This document shows, piece after piece, positions 1-10,770 of a DNA stretch of 64,000 nt (positions are counted from its first letter, which is position 1; every line of letters begins with the position of its first letter). The translations under genes and the position numbers were made by a program. The notes under the pieces were generated by a model. That model had not been told where the DNA came from. It saw nothing but the letters and a program-made list of their open reading frames with translations, and did not search any database. Location of the stretch: contig OY292278.1 in NCBI GenBank assembly GCA_958496175.1, forward strand, positions 49,352,001 to 49,416,000, read 5' to 3'. Origin of the DNA: Sisyra terminalis (taxonomy: Eukaryota > Arthropoda > Insecta > Neuroptera > Sisyridae).

Positions 1-1102
1 ACCATAAAGCTCACAATGCCGAACATCCACCCTCGAGCCATTCTTTCTCCATTATCAGTTTATTCCACCATCAACCATACCATATTTTGGTATTAATTTT
101 TAAATGTCGATTTTTTAAAAAAAAAATGTTGTAAGTTCATCGACGAGAAAGCAATCGGTTAATACAGCTTTACAATATTAATCACGGAGCAAGCGGGAAA
201 GAACTACCGGGAATTGATAACAATTGAAACTATTCGAAAATGATTTCCCATTGAAAATTTCCATTCCCCCAAATACAAAACCCGAAATTCGGATGTTTCA
301 AATGATATTTTGACGTGATGAGACACAGAAATTATCGGAATGGGGAACACGATGACAATGGAACGGGTGGCCACATATAAACACAAAAGTACAACAATAA
401 CAATTTGGAAAGTTCCAGCCTCCCTCTCTATTCAGTCAGCCTTCATCAAAATTTTCAATCCTGATCATTCCCCGTTCTAAATATTAACGTGTTACAGTAC
501 TTCATTCTTTACAACAAGACAATATTCTCCCGTGCAATGCCGGGGTGCACCCTTTTCGACAACCACCACCACCACCACCCTATTATCACATCCAGCACTG
601 TATTCTCTACGACTCTAGGATTCGTATTGTATTTAGAAGACGGTGGCATGGAGGGATAGAGATCCCGTTGTCTATGGGAAAATGGCGGGAAGTGGAAGGA
701 GACCGGGACCATCATCCAGAGCCGGGAAATTGCAAAACGATCAAGTGTGAGAAGTTGGCGGAGACGTGGGAATGGGAATCGTCATCATCGACGTCGTTGT
801 CGTCGTCACAAGAGCAAAAGCACTCGATGGACAGACTTTCTATAAAAGCACATTATTCATGTCGGGATTGCAGGAACAATTGACAGCGCTCTCCCGTATT
901 AACATAAAGACATTAAATTCACCCTATCCCGACTCCCATCGCTATCCTTTTCTTCAGTCCCCACTATAACCGGTCTTAAGTTCTCGATAGATTTTAAACA
1001 GGTTATTATCGTTTTTAGGGTTCCGTAACGATACGAACACAGTGTCGCCCTCATTATCAGAAATTAACAAAAACATAAACTAAAAAAAATTGACTAAATA
1101 CT
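1..1102. other. Unique sequence, no gene recognised
   Basis: No protein family, RNA gene or transposon was recognised. A short (ACC)n run lies near 560-582 and a GTC/ATC-rich stretch near 780-815. Open frames here (for example 545-883) follow these low-complexity runs and look like chance. A TATAAAAG string occurs at about 841, with no supported gene downstream. Confidence 0.6.
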
Positions 1103-1844
1103 AGGGTGTTTTTTTTTTGGGACTATTAAGTACTCGCTAACAGCGTGTGAATATTTTCCATTGAAAATACACGTAAACTTTGATTTTTTTTTAAATTTTT
1201 ATAGCTCAGCGGCATTTTATGGTATCGCCTCGCTCAAAGTCGGCATTTTTTTACAATTGTATGCTCTACAAAAGTGCCTATTTTTAATAATTTTTAATAA
1301 GGAATAAAAAATCAATATTTTCTTAAATTTTACTCAATAATCCGTAAAAATTTTATAGTAAGAGAAATTCAAGGCTCAATGTCTCGAGAAATATCGATCT
1401 TAGCAATTTGGTTTTCTGGAACTTTTTTGTAGGAAATTAAATTTCCTCTAAATTTGACATTTACATTTTTTCTGTAGGTCTTGTAATTGATGAGTTACTG
1501 AGAGAAAAACGAGAAATCTATGAAAAATCTAGGTTTAGTGACCCGTACTACCTCGCCCGTGTAAATTACGATTTTGCCGCAATAGGCACTTTTGTAGAGC
1601 ATACAATTGTAAAAAAATCTCGACTTTGAGCGAGGCGATACCATAAAATGCCGCTGAGCTATAAAAATTTAAAAAGGAAAATCAAAGTTTACGTGTATTT
1701 TAAATGGAAAATATTCACACGCTGTGAGCGAGTACTTAATATTAATATTAAGAACTCAATCTTTCAGGGAATTTTTTTTGAAGTATTTCCAACAAAATTT
1801 CGGCATGGGAGCAAAAAAAAAAATGTCCCAAAAAAAACACCCTA
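1103..1844. mobile_element. Fold-back MITE F1 (TIR GGGTGTTTTTTT, TA target)
   Basis: The two halves are near-complete reverse complements. The outer ends read TAGGGTGTTTTTTT and AAAAAACACCCTA, and the inner arms carry TTTATGGTATCGCCTCGCTC and its complement, with a loop around 1450-1520. A second copy is at 13303-14114. F1 lacks the stretch between the terminal T-run and AAGTACTCGC on its left side, which F2 keeps, so the left arm has an internal deletion. There is no coding capacity. It shares the AATATTAATATT motif near the arm ends with elements A and B in this window. Superfamily is not certain: TA flanks both ends, but no longer duplication is visible. Confidence 0.8.
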
Positions 1845-2009
1845 ATATATATAGAAAACCAACAACAACAACAACAACCCATAAAACATTATTTTATCCA
1901 AGAAACCAAAAAATGGCAGCTTACAATAGTCGATCAAGTTCCCTTTTAACATCAAAGCTCGTGAAGAAGAATTTAAGATAATTAAACATATAACCATAAC
2001 TATCGAATA

Positions 2010-3180
2010 CAACAGCTCAATGGTAGACTAAATAATTTCGAAATTTACTAAAAAATCCATTCTTCCAACTCCACCAAAAGAAAAAAAAATATATATAAAA
2101 TCAAACTTCAATAATATATTTAATTTTTCAATCGCCAACTTCCTAAAGAAAAATAACTTCAATATCACTTTTTCAACCAAAAACAATAAAAATGTTAAAC
2201 CATTTGAAGAACAACCAAATTACAACGAAAAATAAAATCGGATTATATAAAATTAAATGTGGTAGATCTTTCGGAACAAGATATAAGGAACATACACCAA
2301 AGAATCATGTCATTGGTTAAAATCTATAAAGTTTTAGTTACAAATTCACTGATTGGTCGAATTAAAGATTGAGTTTTGTACGGTGTGTTATGATTGGCCT
2401 ATGCATCCTGCGCCATTCGTAACTACAGTGCCTTGATTTGTACAAAGTAAGCTTAGCATTTCTCGTTTAAAGTGACTTTTGAGTACAGAACATTTGGAAC
2501 GGTATTTCTTTCGATTTATAATTCATATATCGCAAAGAAAATTATTGTTATTTAAATAATTTTTCTATATTAATCTTAATTATAATCCGGAATTAATATT
2601 TTTTAATTTAAAATTTACTTTTGGGGATGAAGATCGCTGTTTTTGTAAGGGTTATTTTTCTTCGCACAATTAAGACCTTCGGTCTTAATAAAGATCCGTA
2701 AGCTGAGAACCATAAAAATGTTTTCTTATCATATTTTGGAAACTTATTTTCTTATTCTAATTTTGATCATTATCGCGATCAACGATTATTGGTCTTATTG
2801 TTTTTATAGCGAAATTTTGACTTATGATTTGAAATCTTTCAATGAAGTTCAATAATTTTCTTTCTCGGTTTGCATTTATGATTGTATCGTCTACAAATCG
2901 AAGGTTGGAAAATCACTTTCCACCAATTTTAATTCCACTATTTTACTCCTCCAAAGTGAGTTCCAGTATAATCTATCCTACAACAACTTCAAATTTAACA
3001 AAACACCTTTATGACAGAAATCACTAGAGATTGCAAGAAAGGATCACATATGAACACCCTGGAAGAATATGAAATAAACATTTGTTTACAACTGACAAAA
3101 TAATCATTATCTGATGATGTCTGATAAAGAAGAAATTGAGTCGTAGATCATATATTATTATTCATTTCTTTATTAATCTT
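2010..3180 (+). mobile_element. Penelope-like element remnant PLE1
   Basis: Translation from about 2050 gives a degraded C-terminal part of a Penelope-like polyprotein: a segment resembling the linker before the endonuclease, then the GIY-YIG core with GRSFGTRYKEHTPKNHVIG before a stop. About 650 bp later (2985-3025) the frame resumes with TSNLTKHLYDRNH, the His-containing end of the GIY-YIG domain. A near copy is PLE2 at 51936-53410. PLE1 has lost the first half of the GIY motif and the KSSHLNT-type tail. No reverse transcriptase domain is present, so it cannot move by itself. Known from the family: Penelope-like elements couple an RT to a GIY-YIG nuclease. Inferred: a 5'-truncated dead copy. 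Confidence 0.8.
2668..2690. other. Perfect hairpin inside PLE1
   Basis: AATTAAGACC pairs with GGTCTTAAT around a TTC loop. The matching hairpin in PLE2 (52625-52647) has the same stem but loop GAA, the reverse complement. It lies inside the ~650-bp segment that splits the endonuclease domain. Confidence 0.7.
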
Positions 3181-4989
3181 CAAAATTTTATTGTTTAGAA
3201 TCTTAAGAATAAGATCATCGATGTTTGTTTTACCTGCATAGATCTTTTATCTTTCGTCACACATAAGATCAAATGATCTATCAAAATATTGGCTAAAACA
3301 AGACTTGTTGGATTTTCCCCTGCAAAGTTGCCCTGGCAAAGAATATACTAATAATTTTCCTTTCAAAAAATTGAATATCCCTCAAATGAAAAACGGGTAA
3401 ACTACAAAGTGGGGGAAGGACGGTAGAAATTGGATTTAATTACGTATTTACGTAAATATAATTATCATAATAATGCTAATTGCATGCAGCCTACCTGCAT
3501 TTACCATTGTCAAGTTCTTAAGGGCGGAAAATCCTGTGAATGACAGGGGATGAGTAAACGACGTGGATTTCGTGGTTGGCTCACCGCCGTGTTAACCTCT
3601 TACGATCATTATTACCGTAACGGGTTTCAAACGAGGGAGAAAGAATCCAAGCAAAGCGGTAAAAATTTTCCGTAAGCTTTCCCACACGACAGAGACAGAA
3701 AAAGAATTTACGTGTTATGCACCAGATAAGATGTCAGGAATAAATTTCGTTCAACAATAGAATGAATGATTACGTGGAACGATTCAGTGTTCATTCACGA
3801 GATGTCGCCAGTTTGAATTTTGCATTTTTTCCGGAAATTTCCACCGTTTTTTTTTTCGTTAAAGTTGATTTTTGGATGGAAATCATTTGGACGAAAAAGA
3901 CGTGTGGGGGAAAGTTTGGCACCAATCATCCACCATCATCCAGGGTGTGCAGAATCGGATTGATATTGTCGGGAAATTGTAAAGAAAAGAAATGGTTGAA
4001 AAAAAAAAACTCCAATCGAAACCATTGTCCTCGGACCACTTTTCATAGAAAATAAATACGAAAAAAGTACGACAAGGGTGAAATGGGGCGCCGGGATATG
4101 AATAGGGTTGCAGCCGGCGGTGTTGGGAACGGGGATTGTATGAAAATCCTCTCGAATTTGAATTGGTCATGCCCCCTTCATGAATACAATACATTTCTTT
4201 ACACACGTCACACAGCCTCCACAACGTACCCGCCACCTCACTCCCAAGTACCAACTTTTCTCTCGTTTCATTCACCCATTCTTCGCTTGAAATTAAATAC
4301 AATTTATCTCATTGATTGCGAAAAATATATTTAATGTTTATTCCCCCTTTCTTTTCTTTTCTTTTTTTTTTTTTTGAAAATAAGATTAAATCATAAAAGC
4401 CCACTGAAGAAAGTTGGTAAATGGAACAACCTGGAAAAACTCGGTTTTTTTCTTTAAAGATTTTACCTAATTTATATAATTTTTTACCCTTAAGAAAAAA
4501 GCACGTATATGAAATATCATCCATAAACCTGACAATGAAAAGTATATCTGACAACGCATTTCTAGGAAGATTACGTAAATCATACTTATTCCAAAACCAG
4601 GAAAATCCAAGGATGATGTATCTCCCGATAACTTTACCGCCAATAAAGAACAAAGTATATGAAAAAATCCTTCTGACGAGAAAAGTCTTGAAGCTCAAAG
4701 GAACAGTTACAAGTTCACAGAGTAGAAAAACGATTTCAAAAACCAATTTTTTTACGAGTAATACTTAAACTAACGATTTTTCAATTAAGGTACAAGATTT
4801 TGAGAATATCCTAGATAATTTTTACAAAATTTTAATAAACCCCAATTTAAATGGAGATCTACGATTTGGCTATATAGAAAGACCCAGAAAATAAGCTGAA
4901 TGACTAAGGACTAAATAAATATCGAAGATATTGAGTAAAAAGATGAACTGTTGATTTATCTTACAATTTATTCATATAATTTTGTATTT
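3181..4989. other. Unique AT-rich sequence, no gene recognised
   Basis: It contains a slightly GC-richer stretch at 3520-3700 and a (TTTTC)n/T-rich run near 4340-4375. Overlapping open frames on both strands at 4309-4768 (115 aa plus, 145 aa minus) match nothing I recognise; the minus one translates the pyrimidine tract into lysines. I do not call a gene. Confidence 0.5.
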
Positions 4990-5437
4990 CTTCAGCTTGT
5001 AAACTTGATATGGTGGAATTACAATTTTGGTTTCCAGGAAAGAATTGTTTTAAGGAGCAGTCTTTCAAGAACTTTGGAGAGGAGAAGGGGCAAATTTATA
5101 GATCTGTAAGAGGAAATATTAAAGGAGGATTTATTTGGTTTTGGAATCATGTAAATGATGAAATTTTTCAATTTGAGGGATAATTAGCATTGTGAAAAAT
5201 AGTTTAATGAGGAAATAAGGAATATAATAGTTCTTCGAGGGATGTGCCATGGTATTGAAGCGATAATGAGGTCCAAATTCGGAGTCTTTTTTAAGAGGAA
5301 CCTTGTCCATGAAAAACTAATCCTCGAAAGGTCTTGCGGGATTATCAGGTAATTGTGAAGGAATAGGTATATGTTTAAATACCATTTGCGGGTTGATATG
5401 AAAGATTTTACTAATCTTAGAATTTGTCTATACAATT
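4990..5437 (-). pseudogene. Jockey-type LINE reverse transcriptase fragment, unit 1
   Basis: The minus strand encodes a broken RT segment. Upstream is LLKKTPNLDLIIASIPWHIP, the conserved Jockey stretch usually read as KKAPGxDxI. After stops and frameshifts come residues resembling YRSINLLLLLSKVLERLLLK, the usual YRPISLLxxxSKxxExLLL motif (RT fingers). The same segment is repeated at 5438-5832 and in part at 6692-6900, giving three overlapping copies in one orientation with a period near 455 bp. The catalytic FxDD box is not present. Inferred: dead fragments multiplied by local duplication rather than three retrotranspositions. Confidence 0.75.
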
Positions 5438-5832
5438 TGGTATTTCTCCAAGTTGTAAACTTGATGTGGTGGAATTTCATTTTTGGTTTCCAGGATGGGA
5501 AGAATTCTTTTAAGGAGCAGTCCTTTAAGGATTTTGGAGAGGAGAAGAAGCAAATTTATAGATCTGTAAGATAAATAATTAGAGAAGGGTTTGTTTGGTT
5601 TTGGAACCATAATATTGATGAAATTCTTTCAATTTTAGGGGTAGTTTTATATGAAAAATAGCAAAAAATAGTTTTATATGAGGAATTGAGCATTATAATA
5701 GCTCTTCGAGGGATGTGCCGCAGTATTGAAGCGTTGATGAGGTCCAAATTTGGAGCTTTTTTTAAGAGAAACCTTGTCAATGAAAAACTAATCCTCGGAA
5801 AGTCTAACGGGTTTGGTAATTGTAAAGAAATA
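5438..5832 (-). pseudogene. Jockey-type LINE reverse transcriptase fragment, unit 2
   Basis: This is the clearest of the three RT units. Minus-strand frames give FLLKKAPNLDLINASILRHIP, then a frameshifted middle. Next comes the sequence PKPNKPF, then YRSINLLLLLSKILKGLLLK and RILPILETKNEIPPHQ, corresponding to the YRPISLL and IIPPHQFGFR blocks of Jockey-clade enzymes. It covers only the first part of the RT domain. Its right edge abuts a mariner element (5835-6689), after which part of the same segment appears again. Confidence 0.85.
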
Positions 5833-5834
5833 TA

Positions 5835-6689
5835 CCACCTAGATCAAAAAGTTCCCAGAACAACCCCCATTTGACGTTCCCATTGTTGCGATTTGAGTTC
5901 TATGTTTTTTTGTTTAGTTGATACATTTGTCGTTGATATTCCCTCTAAATCTTAGAGTCATAACTTGAAATTTGTAAAAATTATGTAGCCCAGAGTATCT
6001 ATGGTTTTAAATTTCCAACAACTAATTTGCATTAAATTTTGCGTAAAAAACGGATTTAATGATGCACAAACGGAAAATGAAATTATTGGAAAAGTATTTC
6101 GGCAACAATTCTCTAAAGAAAACGGTCGTTTACCAGTGGCACGAACGATTTAAAGGTGGTCGTAGGTCAATCGAAGATGAACTCAGTGGCAGACCATCGA
6201 CATTGAAAACCGAGGAAAATATTGATACAATAAAAGAAATGTTGGTCAATAACCACAAAATAACCATCAGAAAGATAGCGGAGGGCTTGAACATTGGCTA
6301 TGGATCCATCCAAAACATTTTGGTTAATGATTTGGATTTCCGTCGTGTAGCAGTAAAGTTGGATTTTGCACCATGAAGTGCCATTACTATTCGAAAAATT
6401 TTGACGAAAAATGCAACAAAGACCATTCAACAGCCACCGAATGTACCTGATTTGGTTCCCTGTGACTTCTTTCTGTTCAATCGAGATAAAAAACTATTAC
6501 GGGGATTACGTTTCAGCAGTCGAGAGGAAGAAATAGAAAAATCGCAGAAAGCACTGATGGACATATCGAAAATCGAATATAAAAAGTTGCAGTTGATGGG
6601 GATTACTTTGAAGGGGACAATATAGATTTAAAGGAATAAACTTGTATTTTTGATTTTCTGAACAAATTTCGGGAAATTTTTTATCAAGG
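5835..6689 (+). mobile_element. Internally deleted mariner element
   Basis: Imperfect terminal inverted repeats begin CCACCTAGATCAAAAAGTTC on the left and, read inward on the other strand, CCTTGATAAAAAATTTCCC on the right. TA dinucleotides lie at both ends (5833-5834 and 6690-6691), as expected for Tc1/mariner insertion. It sits in the Jockey fragment cluster. The body holds a degraded transposase missing its central part. Length about 855 bp against roughly 1.3 kb for a full mariner. Confidence 0.85.
6019..6625 (+). pseudogene. Mariner transposase, broken
   Basis: The N-terminal part starts with IKFCVKNGFNDAQ (near 6028, in a frame that shifts around 6090). It continues as a 105-residue frame at 6059-6376 with WHERFKGGRRSIEDELSGRP, the linker between the two helix-turn-helix motifs, and a second HTH (IRKIAEGLNIGYGSIQNIL). 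After a stop at 6374-6376 the C-terminal part follows: PPNVPDLVPCDFFLF (the third catalytic Asp block), then LLRGLRF. The segment with the first two catalytic Asp residues of the DDD triad is missing, so it is catalytically dead; the DNA-binding domain is nearly complete. Confidence 0.9.
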
Positions 6690-6691
6690 TA

Positions 6692-7107
6692 GTATAGTAG
6701 CTCTTTGAGGCATGTGCCGTAGTACTGAAACGTTAATGAGGTTCAAATTCGGAGCCTTTTTTAAAGAATCCTTGTCAATGAAGAAACTTAACCTCGGAAG
6801 GTCTAACGAGTTTATTAGGTAATTGTAAGGGAATATATGTTTGGATATAATTTGGGGATTCATGTGAAAGATTTTACTAGGAATAGGGATAATGTAAGGT
6901 CTCTATCTTTGTCACCTCTTACCCAGGAACCATTTTCCCCGCGAATTGCCGACAGAACAGTATAAGGATAGAGATAATAAGTAATTTGAGCATTTTTCGG
7001 AGCGGAATTTCAGTGAGATGGGTTTGCAGGAGAAAACACAATCGATTGTTGGTAGTTTTATTAGGTGGGCCTTGTTCCAATAAAAAAATACCTATTTTCT
7101 GTAACAA
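6692..7107 (-). pseudogene. Jockey-type LINE fragment, unit 3 plus upstream pol segment
   Basis: The left part repeats the RT segment of units 1 and 2 (minus strand: SLKKAPNLNLINVSVLRHMP with frameshifts). To the right, a minus-strand frame gives NGSWVRGDKDRD, matching the short linker before the RT in Jockey-clade pol proteins. It therefore extends further upstream in the LINE than units 1 and 2. Because it repeats RT sequence already present in unit 2, the mariner did not simply split one copy. Confidence 0.65.
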
Positions 7108-7110
7108 TTA

Positions 7111-8619
7111 ATTCCAATTGATTTTTTCCCAAGTCATTAAAACTTTTTTCCAAACTTTTATCACAAACGTTTTCCATTTTTTTTTCTATTAAGTTTATGA
7201 TTTCGTCAACGAAAGTAAATGAAAAAGTGAAAATATGGAGTCAATAGTTATGTAAATTTTTGGTCTTTTGTAATACAAAATATTGTATGTTCACTAAATA
7301 TGCGATGAAGAAAAACCACTCCACCGCCACGAAAAATTCATCCCTCGACATCCCGTTTCTTTCATCCATCCATCCCCCATACATACATACATACTCTTTT
7401 TGGTTATCTTGCTCACTCGCGCATTGTGACCGTCACGATTCTATTTGAAAAGAATACGAAGAAAAAAAAATTCAAGATACACAGGACAGAGAAAATAAAT
7501 AATGCGATACAATAACAAAAAGGAAAAATTCAACCGAAAAAGAAACTTGTTGAGAAACTTTTTTTTTCTTCCACGTCTATCGCTCCCACTTGCACACACA
7601 TTCAACGTTCCCATTTTCTCGATTTATCCTCTTAAATTGTATTTCTCTAAGAAATACAACGACAACAAAAAAATCTTTTCTAATTTTTTCGCGATTTCTT
7701 TATACAACAATTTATTCCCAAACATTTTTCATACACGTGGCGCGCTACAGAAAAAAAAATAATCCAATTTTTTCAATATGAAAAAAAAAATTAAAACCAC
7801 CCTCTCTGACACAAACTTGAAGATGCCCTCCTTTTTTCCCCATTTTCCCGTTCTGTAAAATTTTTGTATTTATTTTTCCAATCAGTCATACGATAGAATC
7901 AATGCTCACCATACAATGTCAAAACCGTTAAAATTTTAAGGGAAGAAAAATTGGAGGGGTTGCAAGAAAAAGTGTTGATTACGAACAAAGCGGCGGTGAC
8001 AAGAGCCAAGGGGAAATTTATTCAAAAAGAAATATCAGAATGAATATATATATATATGTTGGGGAAAAAGAGCTCCATTGTTGACTGTGTTTTGCTTTTT
8101 TTTTTCCTCCAAACCAAAGCTTTTTCATTGAGTGAGCTTTTGTTACTTTTGATCGATTAGAAATTTTTTTCTATCCATTTTAAATTTGTTCCTTGGTTTC
8201 CATAGTTTTGCCAAGCTTTTCATATGTGTAATACTTGGATTTATTGTCGCCATTCTTCAATCCTTCTTCATTTTTTTTTAAATAACATAAAGCTGGGAAC
8301 CGACAAAACTTTCACACACTGTCGATCCATCAAAAAATTGCTGGTAAATTGCTCCTTTGCATGTTGTGTCATTTTTCTATCGTTTTTCAAAGCTTTGCCT
8401 TCATATTTTTCCCCACTTGGACGCAAAGTGTCGAGAGAGCTTTTTCGTAACAAGTGTGCTCCCCTTTTGCTTGGCAGTTTTGTTTATAAAACAATCGAGT
8501 GCGTGCCATTTTTTTTAAAGATTTGTACAGGTATTATTCTTTTGTTGAATGATCTTAAAAGCTCCAAGAACACTAAGACATTAAAGCATTAAAATGTAAC
8601 GCTGATTAGTGGTTAAAAT
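7111..8619. other. Unique sequence, no gene recognised
   Basis: AT-rich with poly-A/T runs, a (CATA)n run near 7380-7392 and a short (TA)n near 8043-8058. Open frames up to 122 aa (8224-8592) have no recognisable domain and overlap opposite-strand frames. No RNA gene seen. Confidence 0.5.
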
Positions 8620-8670
8620 AGCAACAATAGACTGGGCCAAAAAAAGACTACTTTATTATTTTGAAAAATA

Positions 8671-8929
8671 TGACTCATTTATTTTGAAACTGGCGTAACT
8701 CCATTTCAAGGACGGTCTATATGGTGATTCTTCGTCATGTAACTAGAATAAAGTATGTTAATTATTTAACTACTAAGTTTTCAGAAATTACTGCATTCAT
8801 TTTAGTTGATAACAAAAACTCCAGTTATTCCCTCCTCCTTAGTATCTTATGTTACTATGGTTAAAAATGATAATACTTTAAAGATTGTTCTTCAAATGGA
8901 CTTAACTCACTTTCAAAATAAACGGCGCA
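8671..8929. mobile_element. TA-type MITE E1 inside A1
   Basis: About 259 bp with imperfect inverted ends TGACTCATTTATTTTGAAA and TGCGCCGTTTATTTTGAAA (right end read inward), flanked by TA on both sides. Removing it and one TA restores AAAAATACATCGAAAAT, which aligns with uninterrupted A4 (GAAAAGTATATCGAAAAT). That gives a paralogous empty site. Other copies: 35230-35487 and 49333-49583. Probably Tc1/mariner-mobilised. Confidence 0.85.
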
Positions 8930-9543
8930 TACATCGAAAATATTGTTGAAGGTGACAGAAAAAAAATATCAGAAAGGTTTGAGCCCTTAATATTAATATT
9001 AAGAGGTTTATCATCTTTAATCTCGATTTTTTATTTGTGCTTTCATTTTTGCGTCAATGCTGTCAAACTATCAAGGTAAAAAAAATTATCTGCACATATA
9101 TTTATAGAAAATTAAATTCCCTACAAAAACTGTTTCTTAGTAAATTTTTGCCAGACACGCCGTTTCCGAATAATCAAGCTTTAAACATTGATATAATTTT
9201 TAGATTTATCTTCTTTATTCTGGAATTTTGTAACTAACGAACAAATAAATATACAGAAATGAACATTATAGATTCTTGAAGGGAATTTAATGTTCTACAA
9301 AAAAGGTCTCTTAACGTTTTTACCTAAAATCACTTTTTCAAAAGTTATTCACAATTAAAGTTGAGGGAAAAATTAAATCATTGTTTTTTTCGTTGTTGAA
9401 CCAATTTTTTTTCATTCAGTGGGACAAATTGATATTTAAATCATCAATCTTAACGTTTGAAATATTTAAATTTCATAATATATCCAAACCTATTCTCGGT
9501 TAACAGCTATTTATTACATGAAAACGTAGATTTACTGTCTTAA

Positions 9544-10264
9544 AGGGTTATATACAGTTAGAAGGCCGAAAAAAAGCGAATTTTCCAGAATTTTTGCAGA
9601 GAAAACTTTTAATTTTATTGATCTGAAAATTTGTACACATATTATGGTATCTTTTAACTGTATTTTAAGACTTAGTATTAGTAAAAATATTTATTTGGAA
9701 AGGAGCTACAGCTGATCTCCGGGAGTTCCTCTCAAAAAAGATGTTTTGCGGTGACCACTATATTTCAGAACTGGATCCTCTGAATTTAAAAAACCAAACA
9801 GATTTCGTTAAAGTAATGTTAAATCTAGTAATTAATCGACGGAATAAGGAAAATATTTTTTTAACAAAATGGCGGTTGCTCAAAAAAAAATCGATTTTTG
9901 ACCAAAATTTTAGCCCTAAATTGTTTATAAAAAAAAAAAATTATTTAACGGTGAGAAAAAATCTTCGATAAATTACTAAAAAATATATTTAAGAAGCTCG
10001 TGTTAAAATTTGAGACTAATCGGTTTAGCCGTTTTCGCGTAATGTTGGTCACCGACTTTGAAAACACCATTTTGAGAAAAACTCGTTCAAAGTGTGAAAA
10101 GCGTTTTACATAGGATAAAAGAGCCTTTTCAAATTTGCGTGTAACTTCGAAAATATTTAACCGGAACGATATGAAGTTTTCTTTAAGTATTCTTAAATAT
10201 GTTTAAATTAAGAAGAAAAAATAAAAAAAATCGATTTTTTGAAAATTCTAACTTATATAACCCC
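9544..10264. mobile_element. TTAA-flanked non-autonomous element P inside A1
   Basis: TTAA occurs immediately outside both ends (9540-9543, 10265-10268). The ends are inverted: AGGGTTATATA on the left, GGGGTTATATAAG on the right read inward. The 721-bp body has no transposase; a 76-residue frame at 9741-9971 is not recognised. Exact TTAA duplication is the hallmark of piggyBac-type insertion, so this is called a piggyBac-like MITE by inference. It sits in the loop of A1. Confidence 0.7.
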
Positions 10265-10770
10265 TTAAAATAATTTAACTTTTCCTTCACCTTTAATTGT
10301 GAATAACTTTTGAAAAAATGATTCTATGTAAAAACGTTAAGAAACCTTTTTTGTAGAGCATTAAATTCTCTTCAAAAATCTATATTTTTTATTGCTCTAT
10401 ATTGATTTGTTCGTTAGTTACATAATTCCAAAATAAAGAAAATAAATCTAAAAGTTATATCAACGTTTAAAGCTTGATTATTCGGAAACGGCTTGTCTGG
10501 CAAAAATTTTTAAAGAGATGTTTTTTGTAGGGAATATAATTTTTTATAAATATATTTACAGATGATTTTTTTTACCTTGATAGTTTGACAGCATTGACGA
10601 AAAAATGAAAGCACAAATAAAAAACCGAAATTAAAGATGATAGACCTCTTAATATTAATATTAAGGACTCAAACCTTCCCGAATTTTTTTTTGTCACCTG
10701 CAACAATATTTTCGATATACTTTTCCAAAAAAGAATATAGTCGATTTTTATGACCCAGTCTAAGCAACAG

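Larger units (their letters stand above)
8628..10762. mobile_element. Large palindromic element A1 with two nested insertions
   Basis: Terminal inverted repeats are TAGACTGGGCC(A)n on the left and its complement on the right. Outside them are AGCAACAA (8620-8627) and AGCAACAG (10763-10770), an 8-bp target duplication with one mismatch. Arms of roughly 450 bp are reverse complements, including CGCCGTTTCCGAATAATCAA on the left and its complement on the right. The element is interrupted by a TA-type MITE (8671-8929) and a TTAA-flanked element (9544-10264). It has no transposase. An 8-bp duplication and a TAG start are compatible with hAT-type mobilisation; that assignment is inferred. Further copies: A2, A3, A4 and the partial A5. 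Confidence 0.85.

Noticed and set aside
2620..2650. GGGATGAAGATCGCTG as a third hammerhead core in PLE1
   Set aside because: No GAAA at suitable distance and no stem II; only a partial string match.
4309..4768. Overlapping 145-aa (minus) and 115-aa (plus) frames
   Set aside because: Both strands open over the same DNA, the minus frame runs through a pyrimidine tract, and neither resembles LINE or host proteins.
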